Positions 34,608 to 44,278 are shown, counted from the stretch's first letter. The stretch: DNA of 51,739 bases from Lachnospiraceae bacterium UBA7054 (GCA_002492725.1 DLAF01000039.1:1-51739), one strand, 5' to 3'. The notes: generated by a model not told the origin, from the sequence alone. Numbers and translations: made by a program.

Positions 34608-35741
34608 TTGATTAGAACAATCGTGTTATTTGTCATTGTATTCGGGCTGGTGGTGATTTCCCACGAGCTGGGACATTTTCTCATCGGGAGAAAAAACGGG
34701 ATTCGCGTGGTGGAATTTGCAGTGGGAATGGGGCCGACGCTGTTTTCGTTTACGAAAGGCGGCACCAAGTATTCCCTGAAGCTTTTGCCCATCGGCGGCG
34801 CCTGTATGTTTGACGGCGAGGACGGCGTAGATCAGGAGCGCGGTAAGGCTTCTGTACCGGACGGCATGGAGGCAGAGACGGGCGGCCCGCGGGGGATTGC
34901 CTTTACGGAGGCGGGCGTCTGGGCGCGTATGGCGGCAGTCTTTGCAGGGCCGTTTTTCAACTTTATCCTGGCCTTTGTGGTGGCGGTGATCTTAAGTGCC
35001 TTTTCCGGGGCGGATCTGCCTGTAGTGGGAGATGTGGACGGTGTGGATATCACAGTGGAAGAAGCCGGCGGCACACTGATCACTGCGGCGAAAGATGCGG
35101 GGCTGCAGAAGGGAGACGTGATCAAAAAGATTGGGCGGGAACCGATCCACTTTTTCCGTGAGGTCAGCCTGATTTCTGCCCTGAACCAGGGCGAGGAGAT
35201 GGTGATCACCTATGAGAGGAACGGGAAGACGAGTGTGACCAGGCTGACCCCGCAGTATGATGAAAATAGCGGCCGCTATTATATGGGAATCACGAATGGC
35301 GGCGTTTATATGAAATGCAATCCGCTCCAGGTGTTCCAGTATGGGTTTTACGAGGTGGAATATTGGGTGAAGATCACCTATAAGAGTCTGCTCATGCTGG
35401 TGCGGGGACAGGTGACAAAGGACGATGTGGCAGGCCCCGTGGGAATTGCGCAGTTTGTAGGAGAAAGCTATGATCAGGCGGAAGAGAATTATGGGACGCC
35501 CTATGCGATCCTGACGATGTTGGAGATTGTGGTACTTTTGTCCGTGAATCTGGGCATTATGAATCTTTTGCCGCTGCCGGCGTTAGATGGCGGGCGGCTG
35601 GTCTTTATGCTGGTGGAGGTGATCCGCGGCAAGCCCGTGCCACCCGAAAAGGAGGGCATGGTACACTTTGCGGGGCTGGTGGTGCTGATGGCGCTGATGG
35701 TCTTTATCATGTATAACGATATTATGAAGCTGGTGCGGTAA
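34608..35741 (+). CDS. rseP: Site-2 intramembrane metalloprotease RseP
   Basis: A 377-residue RseP/RasP-type zinc protease that cuts anti-sigma factors and leftover signal peptides inside the membrane. The zinc motif H19-E-L-G-H23 is in the first membrane helix, a PDZ domain covers about 150-230, and NLLPLPALDGGR is the second catalytic motif near the C terminus. The start is TTG 34608, with GGAGAG 7 nt before it at the very end of dxr; no suitable ATG exists. The gene is followed by a strong terminator. Confidence 0.94.
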   Translation: MIRTIVLFVIVFGLVVISHELGHFLIGRKNGIRVVEFAVGMGPTLFSFTKGGTKYSLKLLPIGGACMFDGEDGVDQERGKASVPDGMEAETGGPRGIAFTEAGVWARMAAVFAGPFFNFILAFVVAVILSAFSGADLPVVGDVDGVDITVEEAGGTLITAAKDAGLQKGDVIKKIGREPIHFFREVSLISALNQGEEMVITYERNGKTSVTRLTPQYDENSGRYYMGITNGGVYMKCNPLQVFQYGFYEVEYWVKITYKSLLMLVRGQVTKDDVAGPVGIAQFVGESYDQAEENYGTPYAILTMLEIVVLLSVNLGIMNLLPLPALDGGRLVFMLVEVIRGKPVPPEKEGMVHFAGLVVLMALMVFIMYNDIMKLVR

Positions 35742-35764
35742 GCATCGGCCGGATACAGAGGTGC

Positions 35765-35803
35765 AGCGGAGAAATATTTTTTAAAAATATTTCTCCGCTT
35801 TTT
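35765..35803 (+). terminator. Intrinsic terminator after rseP
   Basis: A long perfect stem (agcggagaaatatttt with aaaatatttctccgct, outer bases 35765 and 35799), 3-nt loop and a T-run at 35799-35803. It ends the pyrH-to-rseP block. Confidence 0.93.
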
Positions 35804-35829
35804 ACTTGTTATTTGGTGGCAGATATAGT
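35801..35829 (+). promoter_or_regulatory. Promoter for the phosphatase-kinase pair
   Basis: TTTACT (35801-35806), a 17-nt spacer and TATAGT (35824-35829). The -35 box overlaps the T-run of the rseP terminator, the same nesting as at rpsB. The leader to 36004 is about 170 nt and contains small hairpins (atcccg/cgggat near 35845, gcggg/cccgc near 35875, and aattacat/atgtaatt near 35930). Nothing else is recognised in this 262-nt gap. Confidence 0.6.
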
Positions 35830-36003
35830 AGAATGATCCCATCGGATCCCGTTCCGGGATTCCAGAAAGTTTTGGCGGGTTTCCCGCAGATTTTCACGAG
35901 TTGTTGTAAAAGCAAAGGTTTTAGGGGAATTACATGTGTTATGTAATTTTGCAGGATATTATGCGATAGGGAATGTCATGGGAGAAGGAGGGCTTTTCGC
36001 GTT

Positions 36004-36720
36004 ATGGAGTATCAGACAGGGGTATATTGGTGTCGAGGGCGCGTGGCGAAAAGGAATCAGGACGCGCTTTTGTTACAGCAGGTTTTGACCCGCAGAGGGC
36101 GTGTGCTCATGGCGGCGGTATGCGACGGGATGGGCGGCGTCTCACAGGGGGAAATAGCCGGCGGCTATGTGGCGGAGCGGCTTCAGGAGTGGTTTTATAC
36201 GGAGTTTCTGTGGATGCTTTGCAAAAAGAAGCGTATTTGGGTGATCCGCAGATCGCTGGACAGGCTGGTTTATCACATGCAGCAGCAGATACGCCGTTAT
36301 GCCGGGGAGGAGGGCATTTCGTTAGGGACGACGATGACGGTTCTTTTGCTGTGGGAGAATGCCTGGCTGGTCTGGCATCTGGGAGACAGCAGGGCCTACA
36401 GGCTGCGGTGTGGCCGTATACAGCAGCTTACGACAGATCATGTGCAGGGCACGGGGAAACTGACGAAATGTGTGGGCAGTTTCGGGAGCTTTGTACCGGA
36501 ACATGCGGTGGGTGTGCCACGGGACGGGGAGGGATTTCTTTTGTGCAGCGACGGGTATTGGCGGCGGATGGCACAGCAGGAGATTAAGGACGTCCTGGCG
36601 CCCGCGCAGTTAAAGGAGGAGGCGCAGATTGAGAGAAGGCTTAAGGAGATCGGGGAGGCTTGTATGAGACGGGGTGAGAGAGATAATTTGTCAGCGGTCT
36701 ATTTGAAATTGCATAAATGA
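36004..36720 (+). CDS. PP2C-type serine/threonine phosphatase
   Basis: A 238-residue metal-dependent phosphatase of the PPM/PP2C family. Metal-binding residues are present: Asp20 (KRNQDA), Asp41-Gly42 (VCDGMGG), HLGDSRAY around Asp128, CSDG around Asp183 and Asp227-Asn228 (RDNLSAV). No membrane segment is seen. It precedes a Ser/Thr kinase by 84 nt and probably reverses its phosphorylations. The nearest strong ribosome binding site, AAGGAGG, is about 13 nt upstream of the ATG, rather far. Confidence 0.92.
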   Translation: MEYQTGVYWCRGRVAKRNQDALLLQQVLTRRGRVLMAAVCDGMGGVSQGEIAGGYVAERLQEWFYTEFLWMLCKKKRIWVIRRSLDRLVYHMQQQIRRYAGEEGISLGTTMTVLLLWENAWLVWHLGDSRAYRLRCGRIQQLTTDHVQGTGKLTKCVGSFGSFVPEHAVGVPRDGEGFLLCSDGYWRRMAQQEIKDVLAPAQLKEEAQIERRLKEIGEACMRRGERDNLSAVYLKLHK

Positions 36721-36804
36721 CACAATTAGGTTGGGACATAGTGAATTACTTCATAATTTGGTAAGTTTACATAACTTAGAAGAAGGGGAGGAAAGGAGAA
36801 AAAA

Positions 36805-37728
36805 GTGGTGGATCGGCAGATCGGAAAATATCGGATTTTGCACACCCTGGGGCAGGGCGGCGAGGGAATCGTGTATCTGGCAAAGGATGCAGATCTGGGA
36901 AGACGGGTAGCGTTAAAGTGCCTGCGTAAGGATGCGCATCCTGGAGAGGGGGAGGCCATTAGGCGGGAGGCGGCATTTCTGCGGGATCTGCAGCATCCCA
37001 TGCTGCCGGTGGTCTATGAGCTTTTCCATGGGAATGCGTGTGAAAATGAGGCTCCTTTTTGGGAGGACGGCTGGTATCTGGCCATGGAATATATAGCGGG
37101 GATGAGTTTACATAACTATATTGAAACAAGAGGGGGTGTGCGCGAGGAGCAGGCCTGCCTTTGGGGAGAAGCGCTTTTGGATGTTCTCATCTACCTACAC
37201 ACGAGAAAAACACCTGTTATTTATGGGGACTTAAAGCCTGATAATATCATAGTCTGTCAGGATGGGAGCCTGAAATTGATTGATTTCGGGGCGGCTTTTC
37301 TACGAAATTACGGAGAGAAAGGGGATGGGCGGTTGGCGTTGACAGCGGGTTTTTGTGCGCCGGAACAGCAGGGGCTGGCGGGGCGACAGCCCTATGCGGA
37401 TGAACGCAGCGATATCTACGCCTTTGGCAGGACGCTCTATTACATGGTGACGGGAGCGCATCCCGGAAAGCCACCCTACGGGCGATTGGCGCCTTCCCTC
37501 TATAATCCTTTGCTGTCTCCGGGATTTGAGCGTCTGGTGGAGCGCTGTACAATGGAAGAGCCGGGGGAGCGCTATCAGGTGGCGGCGGAAGTACTGCGCG
37601 ATCTGCGGGAGCGCGGCCGTTTTAAGCGTGGTACGGGGAAGAGAGGGTTTCTGCGCCGCGTGGAGAAGCAGATCTGTCTGGTGCAAACGGAGGGTTGCGG
37701 TTGTTTTGCGGAGGGGTTTCGTATATAA
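36805..37728 (+). CDS. Soluble Hanks-type serine/threonine kinase
   Basis: A 307-residue protein kinase. The glycine loop GQGGEG is at 16-21, Lys38 in VALK, the catalytic loop YGDLKPDN has Asp142 and Asn147, DFG is Asp160-Phe-Gly and APE is at 186. The usual HRD is YGD, so it is a non-RD kinase. Unlike PrkC it has no membrane helix and no PASTA repeats, only a short basic C-terminal tail with Cys-x-Cys. The start is GTG after GGAAAGGAGAAAAAA. It works with the PP2C upstream; targets are unknown. Confidence 0.9.
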   Translation: MVDRQIGKYRILHTLGQGGEGIVYLAKDADLGRRVALKCLRKDAHPGEGEAIRREAAFLRDLQHPMLPVVYELFHGNACENEAPFWEDGWYLAMEYIAGMSLHNYIETRGGVREEQACLWGEALLDVLIYLHTRKTPVIYGDLKPDNIIVCQDGSLKLIDFGAAFLRNYGEKGDGRLALTAGFCAPEQQGLAGRQPYADERSDIYAFGRTLYYMVTGAHPGKPPYGRLAPSLYNPLLSPGFERLVERCTMEEPGERYQVAAEVLRDLRERGRFKRGTGKRGFLRRVEKQICLVQTEGCGCFAEGFRI

Positions 37729-37800
37729 TAATTGATAAGACAGTACGCAAGGAGGCAAGATTGAAAAATCAGCATTGAATGCTTCGGAATGGAGGAAACT

Positions 37801-38862
37801 GTGAAAACGCATAGGCAGCAGACGAAAGTCATTACGATAGGAGACAGAAAAATCGGCGGGGGAAATCCCATTTTGATACAATCCATGACGAATACGCCCA
37901 CGCAGGACGTAGAGGCGACGGTGGCACAAATTTTGCGGCTGGAGCAGGCGGGATGCGAGATCATACGCTGTACGGTGCCTGACGAGGCGGCCGCGCTTGC
38001 GCTTGCAAAGATCAAAAAACAGATTCATATCCCGCTGGTGGCGGATATTCATTTCGATTATAAGATGGCCATTGCTGCGATGGAAAACGGTGCCGACAAG
38101 ATCCGCATTAACCCCGGCAACATCGGCGGGAGGGAAAAGGTGGCGGCGGTGGTCGAGACCGCAAAGGAGCGGGGGATTCCGATCCGCGTGGGCGTAAACA
38201 GCGGTTCCCTGGAGCGGGAACTTGTGGAAAAGTATCATGGCGTGACGGCGGAAGGAATCGTGGAGAGTGCCCTTGATAAGGTGGGGATCATTGAGGACTG
38301 CGGTTATGACAATCTGGTCATCAGCATCAAATCCTCCGATGTGATGATGTGCGTGAGGGCGCATGAACTTTTGGCGGAGAAGACAAGATATCCCCTGCAT
38401 GTGGGCATCACGGAAGCGGGGACGGTGACGAGCGGCAACATCAAATCGGCCGTGGGCCTGGGCATCATCTTAAACCAGGGCATCGGTGATACAATCAGGG
38501 TGTCCCTGACGGGAAATCCCGTGGAGGAGATCAAGTCCGCAAAGCTGATCCTCAGAACGCTGGGGCTTCGAAAGGGCGGTATCGAGGTAGTTTCCTGCCC
38601 GACCTGCGGCAGAACGAAGATCGATCTCATCGGGCTGGCCACACGGGTCGAGGAGATGGTACAGGATATTCCGTTAACGATCAAGGTGGCCGTTATGGGA
38701 TGCGCGGTGAACGGGCCGGGTGAAGCCAGAGAGGCCGATATCGGCATTGCAGGCGGCATCGGTGAAGGGCTTTTGATCAAGAAGGGCGAGATCGTGAGGA
38801 AAGTGCCGGAGGATGCACTTTTGGACACGCTGCGGGAGGAGCTTTTGCACTGGAATGAGTAA
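37801..38862 (+). CDS. ispG: 4-hydroxy-3-methylbut-2-enyl diphosphate synthase
   Basis: A 353-residue IspG, an Fe-S enzyme converting MEcPP to HMBPP in isoprenoid synthesis. The iron-sulfur cysteines are in SCPTCGRTKID and GCAVNGPGE. I chose GTG 37801 because GGAGG (37791-37795) lies 5 nt before it; an ATG at 37789 lacks any ribosome binding site. The leader resembles that of flhB. The stop overlaps polC by 8 nt (ATGAGTAA). Confidence 0.95.
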   Translation: MKTHRQQTKVITIGDRKIGGGNPILIQSMTNTPTQDVEATVAQILRLEQAGCEIIRCTVPDEAAALALAKIKKQIHIPLVADIHFDYKMAIAAMENGADKIRINPGNIGGREKVAAVVETAKERGIPIRVGVNSGSLERELVEKYHGVTAEGIVESALDKVGIIEDCGYDNLVISIKSSDVMMCVRAHELLAEKTRYPLHVGITEAGTVTSGNIKSAVGLGIILNQGIGDTIRVSLTGNPVEEIKSAKLILRTLGLRKGGIEVVSCPTCGRTKIDLIGLATRVEEMVQDIPLTIKVAVMGCAVNGPGEAREADIGIAGGIGEGLLIKKGEIVRKVPEDALLDTLREELLHWNE

Positions 38863-41800
38863 ACCGTTTTTTGATGTTTTTCCGACTTTAAAATTGGATA
38901 CGGGACTGAAGGATCTGTTTGAAGAGGTCACGGTGGAGAAGGTGACCAGCACGAAGCGGAAGGATTTTTTGCGTATCTATATAGCTTCAGAGCATCTGAT
39001 TGCCAAAGAGGATGTTTATCGTGCAGAGCGTGAAATCGGCAGGCAGTTTTTCCCGAATATGCCCGTAACAGTCAAGTTTTATGAGCATTTTACGCTTTCT
39101 TCCCAATATGATCCCGAAAAGCTGATGGATGCCTACAAAGAAAGCATTCTGCTGGAACTTAAGGAGGCGTCCCCTGTGGAGTACAATCTGTTTCGGAGGG
39201 CTGATATCGCCTTTTTTGGGGACACGCTGCGGCTGACCGTGGAGGATACGGTGCCCGGGCATGAAAAGTCACAGGAGCTTGTACGGATTCTGGAAAAAAT
39301 ATATAACGAGCGTTGCGGAATTCCGGTGAAGATTAATCTTACCTATAAGGAGCGGCCTGTAGGAAAGCGGCGGGAGGAGGATGAGCATCGACTTGCCATG
39401 CAGGTGGCGGAAATCTCGGCGAGGGCAGGTTATGCCGTGCGGGAGAAAGGGGCGGATCTTGCCGTCCTACAAGGCAACGTAACAGGCGATATTGAATCAA
39501 ATGCCCGGACGGGGCAGGCTGCTTGGGCAGGGAGCGATTCGGAGCATGTATCCTATACGGGGGCGGGGGGCGCAGGATCGTCGGGTACGGATTCGGCTGG
39601 GAAAGCTGCTGCTTCCGCTTTTTCCGTACCGTCCCCATCAAAGAAAGGGAAATGGGCGGACGGCGACAAAAAGACGGATTTCAAGCGAGCCCTCAAGCGC
39701 TCCGACAATCCCGACGTGATCTATGGCAGAGACTTTGACGAGGAGGCCATCCCGATCGAGGACATCATCGGCGAGATGGGCGAGGTAGTCATCCGCGGAA
39801 AAGTGATCCGTATGGATAAACGGGAGATCAAGAATGAGAGAACGATTCTGATCTACGATGTCACGGATTATACGGACACCATGACGGTGAAGTTTTTTGT
39901 ACATAATGAACAGGTAAGTGAAATAACTGGCGTTATGAAAGAAGGAGCCTTTGTCAAGATCAAGGGCATGACGGCGGTGGACAAGTTTGACCATGAGCTG
40001 ACAATCAGTTCCCTTGCCGGGATCAAGAAAATTACCGATTTTACCACTTCCAGAGAAGATCGAAGCATCAGGAAGCGGGTAGAGCTTCACTGCCACACGA
40101 AGATGAGCGATATGGACGGGGTATCGGAGGCGAAGGATATCGTAAAGCGCGCCTATAAGTGGGGGCATCCCGCGATCGCCATCACCGACCACGGCGTGGT
40201 GCAGTCCTTTCCCGATGCCAATCATGTGTGGGAGGATCTGTGGAAGGCGGAGAAAAATCGCTGCAAGGAAGCGGGGGAGCCGGAGCCTGATAAACAGGGC
40301 TTCTTTAAGGTGATCTACGGGGTGGAAGCCTATTTGGTGGATGATCTGCACGAGATTGCCGCGAACGAGAAGGGACAGGATTTCGGGGCAGATTTTGTGG
40401 TGTTCGATATTGAGACCACGGGCTTTTCACCTACACAAAACAGGATCATTGAGATCGGCGCGGTGAAAGTGAGCGGCGGGAAGATCGTGGAGCGGTTTTC
40501 CACCTTTGTGGATCCGCTGGTGCCCATCCCTTTTGAGATTGAGAAACTGACTGGAATAACAGATGATATGGTAATGGGGGCGGAGCAGATTGACGTCGTG
40601 CTGCCAAAGTTTCTGACCTTCTGCGGGGGCTGTATCCTGGTGGCGCACAATGCGCAGTTCGATATGAGCTTTATCATGGAAAACTGCGACAGGCTGGGCA
40701 TTGCCCATGACTTTACCTATGTAGACACCGTGGGCATCGCCAGACTCCTTCTGCCAAATCAGAAGAAGCACACGCTGGACGCGGTGGCAAAGACCTTAAA
40801 CGTGTCGCTGGAAAATCACCATCGGGCGGTGGATGATGCGGAGGCTACCGCAGAGATTTTTGTGAAGCTGATTCCCATGATGGCGAAGGAGGGGATTACC
40901 ACCCTTGCGCAGATCAATGAGAGAGGGAAGGCGAGTCCGGAGATCATTGGCAAGCTTCCCACTTACCATGCCATCATTCTGGCCAAGAATAATGTGGGGC
41001 GCATGAATCTCTACCGTCTGGTGTCGGAGTCCCACTTGACTTACTTTGCGGGGCGGCCGGGGCGGCCCAGGATCCCCAAGAGCCTGCTTACGCAGTACAG
41101 AGAGGGCCTGATCCTTGGAAGTGCCTGCGAGGCGGGAGAGCTTTACCGTGCGCTTTTGGAACCAAAATCCGATGCGGAGATTGCCAGGCTGGTCAATTTC
41201 TATGATTATCTGGAGATCCAGCCGCTTGGCAACAATCAGTATATGATCGAGTCGGAGCGGGTGCCTAATGTGCAGTCCATGGAGGATATCATAGAGATCA
41301 ACCGTAAGATCGTGCGGTTGGGCGAGCAGTTTAAGAAGCCGGTTGTGGCCACCTGTGACGTCCACTTCTTAAATCCGGAGGATGAGGTTTACCGCCGCAT
41401 CATCATGGCCGGCCAGGGCTTTCCCGATGCGGACAACCAGGCACCGCTGTATTTCCGCACAACGGAGGAGATGCTTGACGAGTTTTCTTACCTTGGCAGC
41501 GACAAGGCAGAGGAGGTGGTCATCACCAACACGAACCTGATCGCGGATATGATCGAGGTCATGTCGCCTGTGCGCCCTGACAAGTGCCCGCCCGTCATTG
41601 CAGACAGCGATAAGCAGCTTACGGAAATCTGTTATAACAGGGCGCATGAGCTTTACGGGGAGACGCTTCCGAAGATCGTGGAAGACCGGCTGGAGAAGGA
41701 GCTTCATTCCATCATCAGTAACGGCTTTGCCGTGATGTACATCATTGCACAGAAATTAGTATGGAAATCCGTGGAGGACGGCTATCTGGTGGGGTCCAGG

Positions 41801-43480
41801 GGGTCTGTCGGCAGCTCGTTTGTGGCGAATATGGCGGGGATTACGGAGGTAAACTCTTTAAGCCCTCATTATCTGTGCCCGAACTGTCATTATTATGACT
41901 TTGATTCGGATGAGGTGAAGGCTTACGGCGGCGGCGCCGGCTGTGATATGCCGGACAAGGCCTGTCCCGTCTGCGGCACGCCTTTAAATAAGGAGGGCTT
42001 TGACATTCCCTTCGAGACGTTCCTTGGCTTTAAGGGGGACAAGGAACCGGATATCGACCTGAATTTTTCGGGGGAGTACCAGAGTAAGGCGCACAAGTAC
42101 ACAGAGGTGATATTCGGAAACGGACAGACCTACCGTGCGGGCACGATTGGCACGCTGGCGGATAAGACGGCCTACGGCTATGTGAAGAATTATTATGAGG
42201 AGCGGGGAAAACACAAGCGGGCCTGTGAAATCAACCGTATTGTTACGGGGTGTACGGGCATCCGCAGGAGTACGGGGCAGCATCCCGGCGGCATCGTGGT
42301 TCTGCCCGTGGGCGAGGATATCAATTCCTTCACTCCGGTGCAGCATCCCGCCAACGATATGGACACGGATATCGTTACGACGCATTTTGATTATCATTCC
42401 ATCGACCATAACCTTTTGAAGTTAGATATCCTCGGGCATGATGATCCCACCATGATCCGTATGCTGCAGGATTTGACGGGACTCGACCCTGTGACGATCC
42501 CGCTGGATGATAAAGGCGTGATGTCGCTTTTTCAGTCGACGGAGGCGCTGGGGATTACGCCGGAACAGATCGGCGGCTGTAAGCTGGGGTGTCTGGGGAT
42601 CCCGGAGTTTGGCACGGAGTTTGTCATCCAGATGGTGATTGACGCCAAGCCGAAATGTTTCACGGATCTGGTGCGTATCTCGGGCCTTTCTCACGGCACG
42701 GACGTGTGGCTGGGAAACGCCCAGACGCTGATTGAGGAAGGAAAGGCAACCATTTCCACGGCTATCTGCTGTCGTGACGATATTATGATTTACCTGATGC
42801 AGCAGGGGGTGGAGCCGTCTTTATCCTTTACCATTATGGAGAGCGTTAGAAAGGGAAAGGGGTTAAAAGACGAGTGGATTGAAGCGATGAAAGAGCAGGG
42901 TGTGCCGGACTGGTATATCGGATCCTGCAAAAAGATTAAGTATATGTTCCCCAAGGCCCACGCGGCGGCCTATGTGATGATGGCCTGGCGCATCGCTTAC
43001 TGTAAGATCAATTACCCGCTGGCTTATTACGCGGCTTACTTCAGCATCCGCGCCTCGGCCTTCTCCTACGAGCTTATGTGCCAGGGCAAGACTCATCTGG
43101 AGAGTATCATGGCGGACTACAAAAAGCGGGGCGATGAGCTTTCCAAGAAGGAGCAGGATGCTTACAAGGATATGAAGATCGTGCAGGAGATGTATGCGAG
43201 AGGCTTTGACTTCACGCCGATTGATATTTTTTCGGCACAGGCGAAACTGTTCCAGATCGTGAACGGAAAGCTGATGCCTTCCCTGACCAGCATCGACGGT
43301 TTGGGAGACCGTGCGGCGGACGCCATCGTGGAGGCAGCAAAGGACGGACCGTTTTTGAGTAAAGATGATTTCAGGGATCGCACGAAAGCATCCAAGTCGA
43401 TCACGGATCTGATGGATCGGCTGGGGCTTTTGGGGAATCTGCCGGAGTCGAATCAGATCAGTATCTTTGATCTTGCGTAG
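38855..43480 (+). CDS. polC: DNA polymerase III alpha subunit, PolC type
   Basis: A 1541-residue PolC, the main replicative polymerase of Firmicutes with built-in proofreading. The order is an N-terminal domain, an OB-fold (GEVVIRGKVIRMD), a PHP domain (VELHCHTKMSDMDGV) and an inserted DnaQ exonuclease (VVFDIETTGFSP, AHNAQFDMSF, HRAVDDAEAT). A palm with a PDIDLNFSGEYQ motif, a four-cysteine zinc site (CPNCHYY ... CPVCG) and C-terminal helix-hairpin-helix segments follow. A Gly/Ser/Ala-rich insert of about 55 residues lies near residue 205-265. It starts at ATG 38855, overlapping ispG. Confidence 0.97.
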   Translation: MSKPFFDVFPTLKLDTGLKDLFEEVTVEKVTSTKRKDFLRIYIASEHLIAKEDVYRAEREIGRQFFPNMPVTVKFYEHFTLSSQYDPEKLMDAYKESILLELKEASPVEYNLFRRADIAFFGDTLRLTVEDTVPGHEKSQELVRILEKIYNERCGIPVKINLTYKERPVGKRREEDEHRLAMQVAEISARAGYAVREKGADLAVLQGNVTGDIESNARTGQAAWAGSDSEHVSYTGAGGAGSSGTDSAGKAAASAFSVPSPSKKGKWADGDKKTDFKRALKRSDNPDVIYGRDFDEEAIPIEDIIGEMGEVVIRGKVIRMDKREIKNERTILIYDVTDYTDTMTVKFFVHNEQVSEITGVMKEGAFVKIKGMTAVDKFDHELTISSLAGIKKITDFTTSREDRSIRKRVELHCHTKMSDMDGVSEAKDIVKRAYKWGHPAIAITDHGVVQSFPDANHVWEDLWKAEKNRCKEAGEPEPDKQGFFKVIYGVEAYLVDDLHEIAANEKGQDFGADFVVFDIETTGFSPTQNRIIEIGAVKVSGGKIVERFSTFVDPLVPIPFEIEKLTGITDDMVMGAEQIDVVLPKFLTFCGGCILVAHNAQFDMSFIMENCDRLGIAHDFTYVDTVGIARLLLPNQKKHTLDAVAKTLNVSLENHHRAVDDAEATAEIFVKLIPMMAKEGITTLAQINERGKASPEIIGKLPTYHAIILAKNNVGRMNLYRLVSESHLTYFAGRPGRPRIPKSLLTQYREGLILGSACEAGELYRALLEPKSDAEIARLVNFYDYLEIQPLGNNQYMIESERVPNVQSMEDIIEINRKIVRLGEQFKKPVVATCDVHFLNPEDEVYRRIIMAGQGFPDADNQAPLYFRTTEEMLDEFSYLGSDKAEEVVITNTNLIADMIEVMSPVRPDKCPPVIADSDKQLTEICYNRAHELYGETLPKIVEDRLEKELHSIISNGFAVMYIIAQKLVWKSVEDGYLVGSRGSVGSSFVANMAGITEVNSLSPHYLCPNCHYYDFDSDEVKAYGGGAGCDMPDKACPVCGTPLNKEGFDIPFETFLGFKGDKEPDIDLNFSGEYQSKAHKYTEVIFGNGQTYRAGTIGTLADKTAYGYVKNYYEERGKHKRACEINRIVTGCTGIRRSTGQHPGGIVVLPVGEDINSFTPVQHPANDMDTDIVTTHFDYHSIDHNLLKLDILGHDDPTMIRMLQDLTGLDPVTIPLDDKGVMSLFQSTEALGITPEQIGGCKLGCLGIPEFGTEFVIQMVIDAKPKCFTDLVRISGLSHGTDVWLGNAQTLIEEGKATISTAICCRDDIMIYLMQQGVEPSLSFTIMESVRKGKGLKDEWIEAMKEQGVPDWYIGSCKKIKYMFPKAHAAAYVMMAWRIAYCKINYPLAYYAAYFSIRASAFSYELMCQGKTHLESIMADYKKRGDELSKKEQDAYKDMKIVQEMYARGFDFTPIDIFSAQAKLFQIVNGKLMPSLTSIDGLGDRAADAIVEAAKDGPFLSKDDFRDRTKASKSITDLMDRLGLLGNLPESNQISIFDLA

Positions 43481-43552
43481 TTATCATTAGGAGATGAAGA
43501 TTGTGATATCTATCGCAGGCATAAAAATAGAAATAAGACGGAGGAGAGTATT

Positions 43553-44143
43553 ATGAGAAAAATCATTACAATCGGAAGGGAATTTGGTGCAGGAGGCGGC
43601 GAAATCGGCAGGCGCGTGGCGACGGCTCTGGGAATTGAATACTATGACAAGGATATCATCTTAAAGACCGCCGTTTCCGGGAAAAATCTTGATCCGGAGC
43701 AGGTGCGCAGATGGGATGAGCGGGTGCCCAAGAGCTTCGGCTTTACCCAGAGTCTGTTTGATTTTTATAATAGGCCTCTGGAGGAGGAGCTCTGGCAGGC
43801 ACAGCGGGACGCAATCAGAGGACTGGCAAACAAGGAGAGCTGCGTGATCGTGGGAAGAAACGGGGACTATATCCTGAAGGAGTTCGATCACTGCCTAAAC
43901 GTTTTTATTCATGCGGGTTTTGACTGGCGCGTGCGGCGTATGACAAGGCTGATGGAGCAGGTGCCGCCTGAGCAGGTGGCAAATGATGTGCGTGCGGTGG
44001 ATAAAGCGCGGAAGCGGTACTGCGAGTATTATACCAAGTGTGCTTACGGCGATGCCCGCAACTTTGATTTGACCCTGAACACGGAGAAGCTGGGCTTAGA
44101 CCGCGCAGAGGAGTTGATTCTGGAAGCGGCAAAGGATATCTGA
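43553..44143 (+). CDS. Cytidylate kinase-like family protein
   Basis: A 196-residue P-loop protein of the cytidylate-kinase-like family. The N terminus IITIGREFGAGGGEIGRRVA carries a modified P-loop, and VIVGRNGDYIL plus the RVRRMTRLM lid segment are typical. Members are widespread in gut Clostridia beside unrelated genes; the substrate is not established, and it should not be taken as the essential Cmk. The ATG is preceded by GGAGGAGAGTATT. Confidence 0.88.
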   Translation: MRKIITIGREFGAGGGEIGRRVATALGIEYYDKDIILKTAVSGKNLDPEQVRRWDERVPKSFGFTQSLFDFYNRPLEEELWQAQRDAIRGLANKESCVIVGRNGDYILKEFDHCLNVFIHAGFDWRVRRMTRLMEQVPPEQVANDVRAVDKARKRYCEYYTKCAYGDARNFDLTLNTEKLGLDRAEELILEAAKDI

Positions 44144-44177
44144 GTGAACAGTGGAAAGACACAAAATAGCATGTGAT

Positions 44178-44189
44178 ATTGTATACAAT
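44178..44189. promoter_or_regulatory. GntR-type operator-like palindrome
   Basis: The perfect 12-nt palindrome attgtatacaat lies 14 nt upstream of the -35 box of the transporter promoter. TTGTATACAA is the core recognised by many GntR-family regulators. No GntR gene is in the window. Confidence 0.5.
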
Positions 44190-44203
44190 GATACAAATTC
44201 TCC

Positions 44204-44232
44204 TTGACAACCATAGCAAATCTTTTTATACT
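44204..44232 (+). promoter_or_regulatory. Near-consensus promoter of the amino-acid ABC operon
   Basis: TTGACA (44204-44209), exactly 17 nt, and TATACT (44227-44232). This is the best promoter match in the window and lies 46 nt before the binding-protein start. Confidence 0.9.
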
Positions 44233-44278
44233 AAGGAAGATTAAAAAGGTAAAAAGATTAGGCAAGGAGGAGAAAAGT

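Noticed and set aside
37749..37778. Strong AAGGAGG followed by a 5-codon TTG frame before ispG
   Set aside because: It could be a leader peptide, but it is too short to support and the ispG start has its own GGAGG.
37300..38400. 366-residue minus-strand frame
   Set aside because: Antisense to the kinase and ispG; His/Arg-rich composition is typical of a shadow frame.
43494..43556. 20-codon upstream frame overlapping the cytidylate-kinase-like start
   Set aside because: Its AGGAG touches the ATG with no spacing, and nothing else supports translation.
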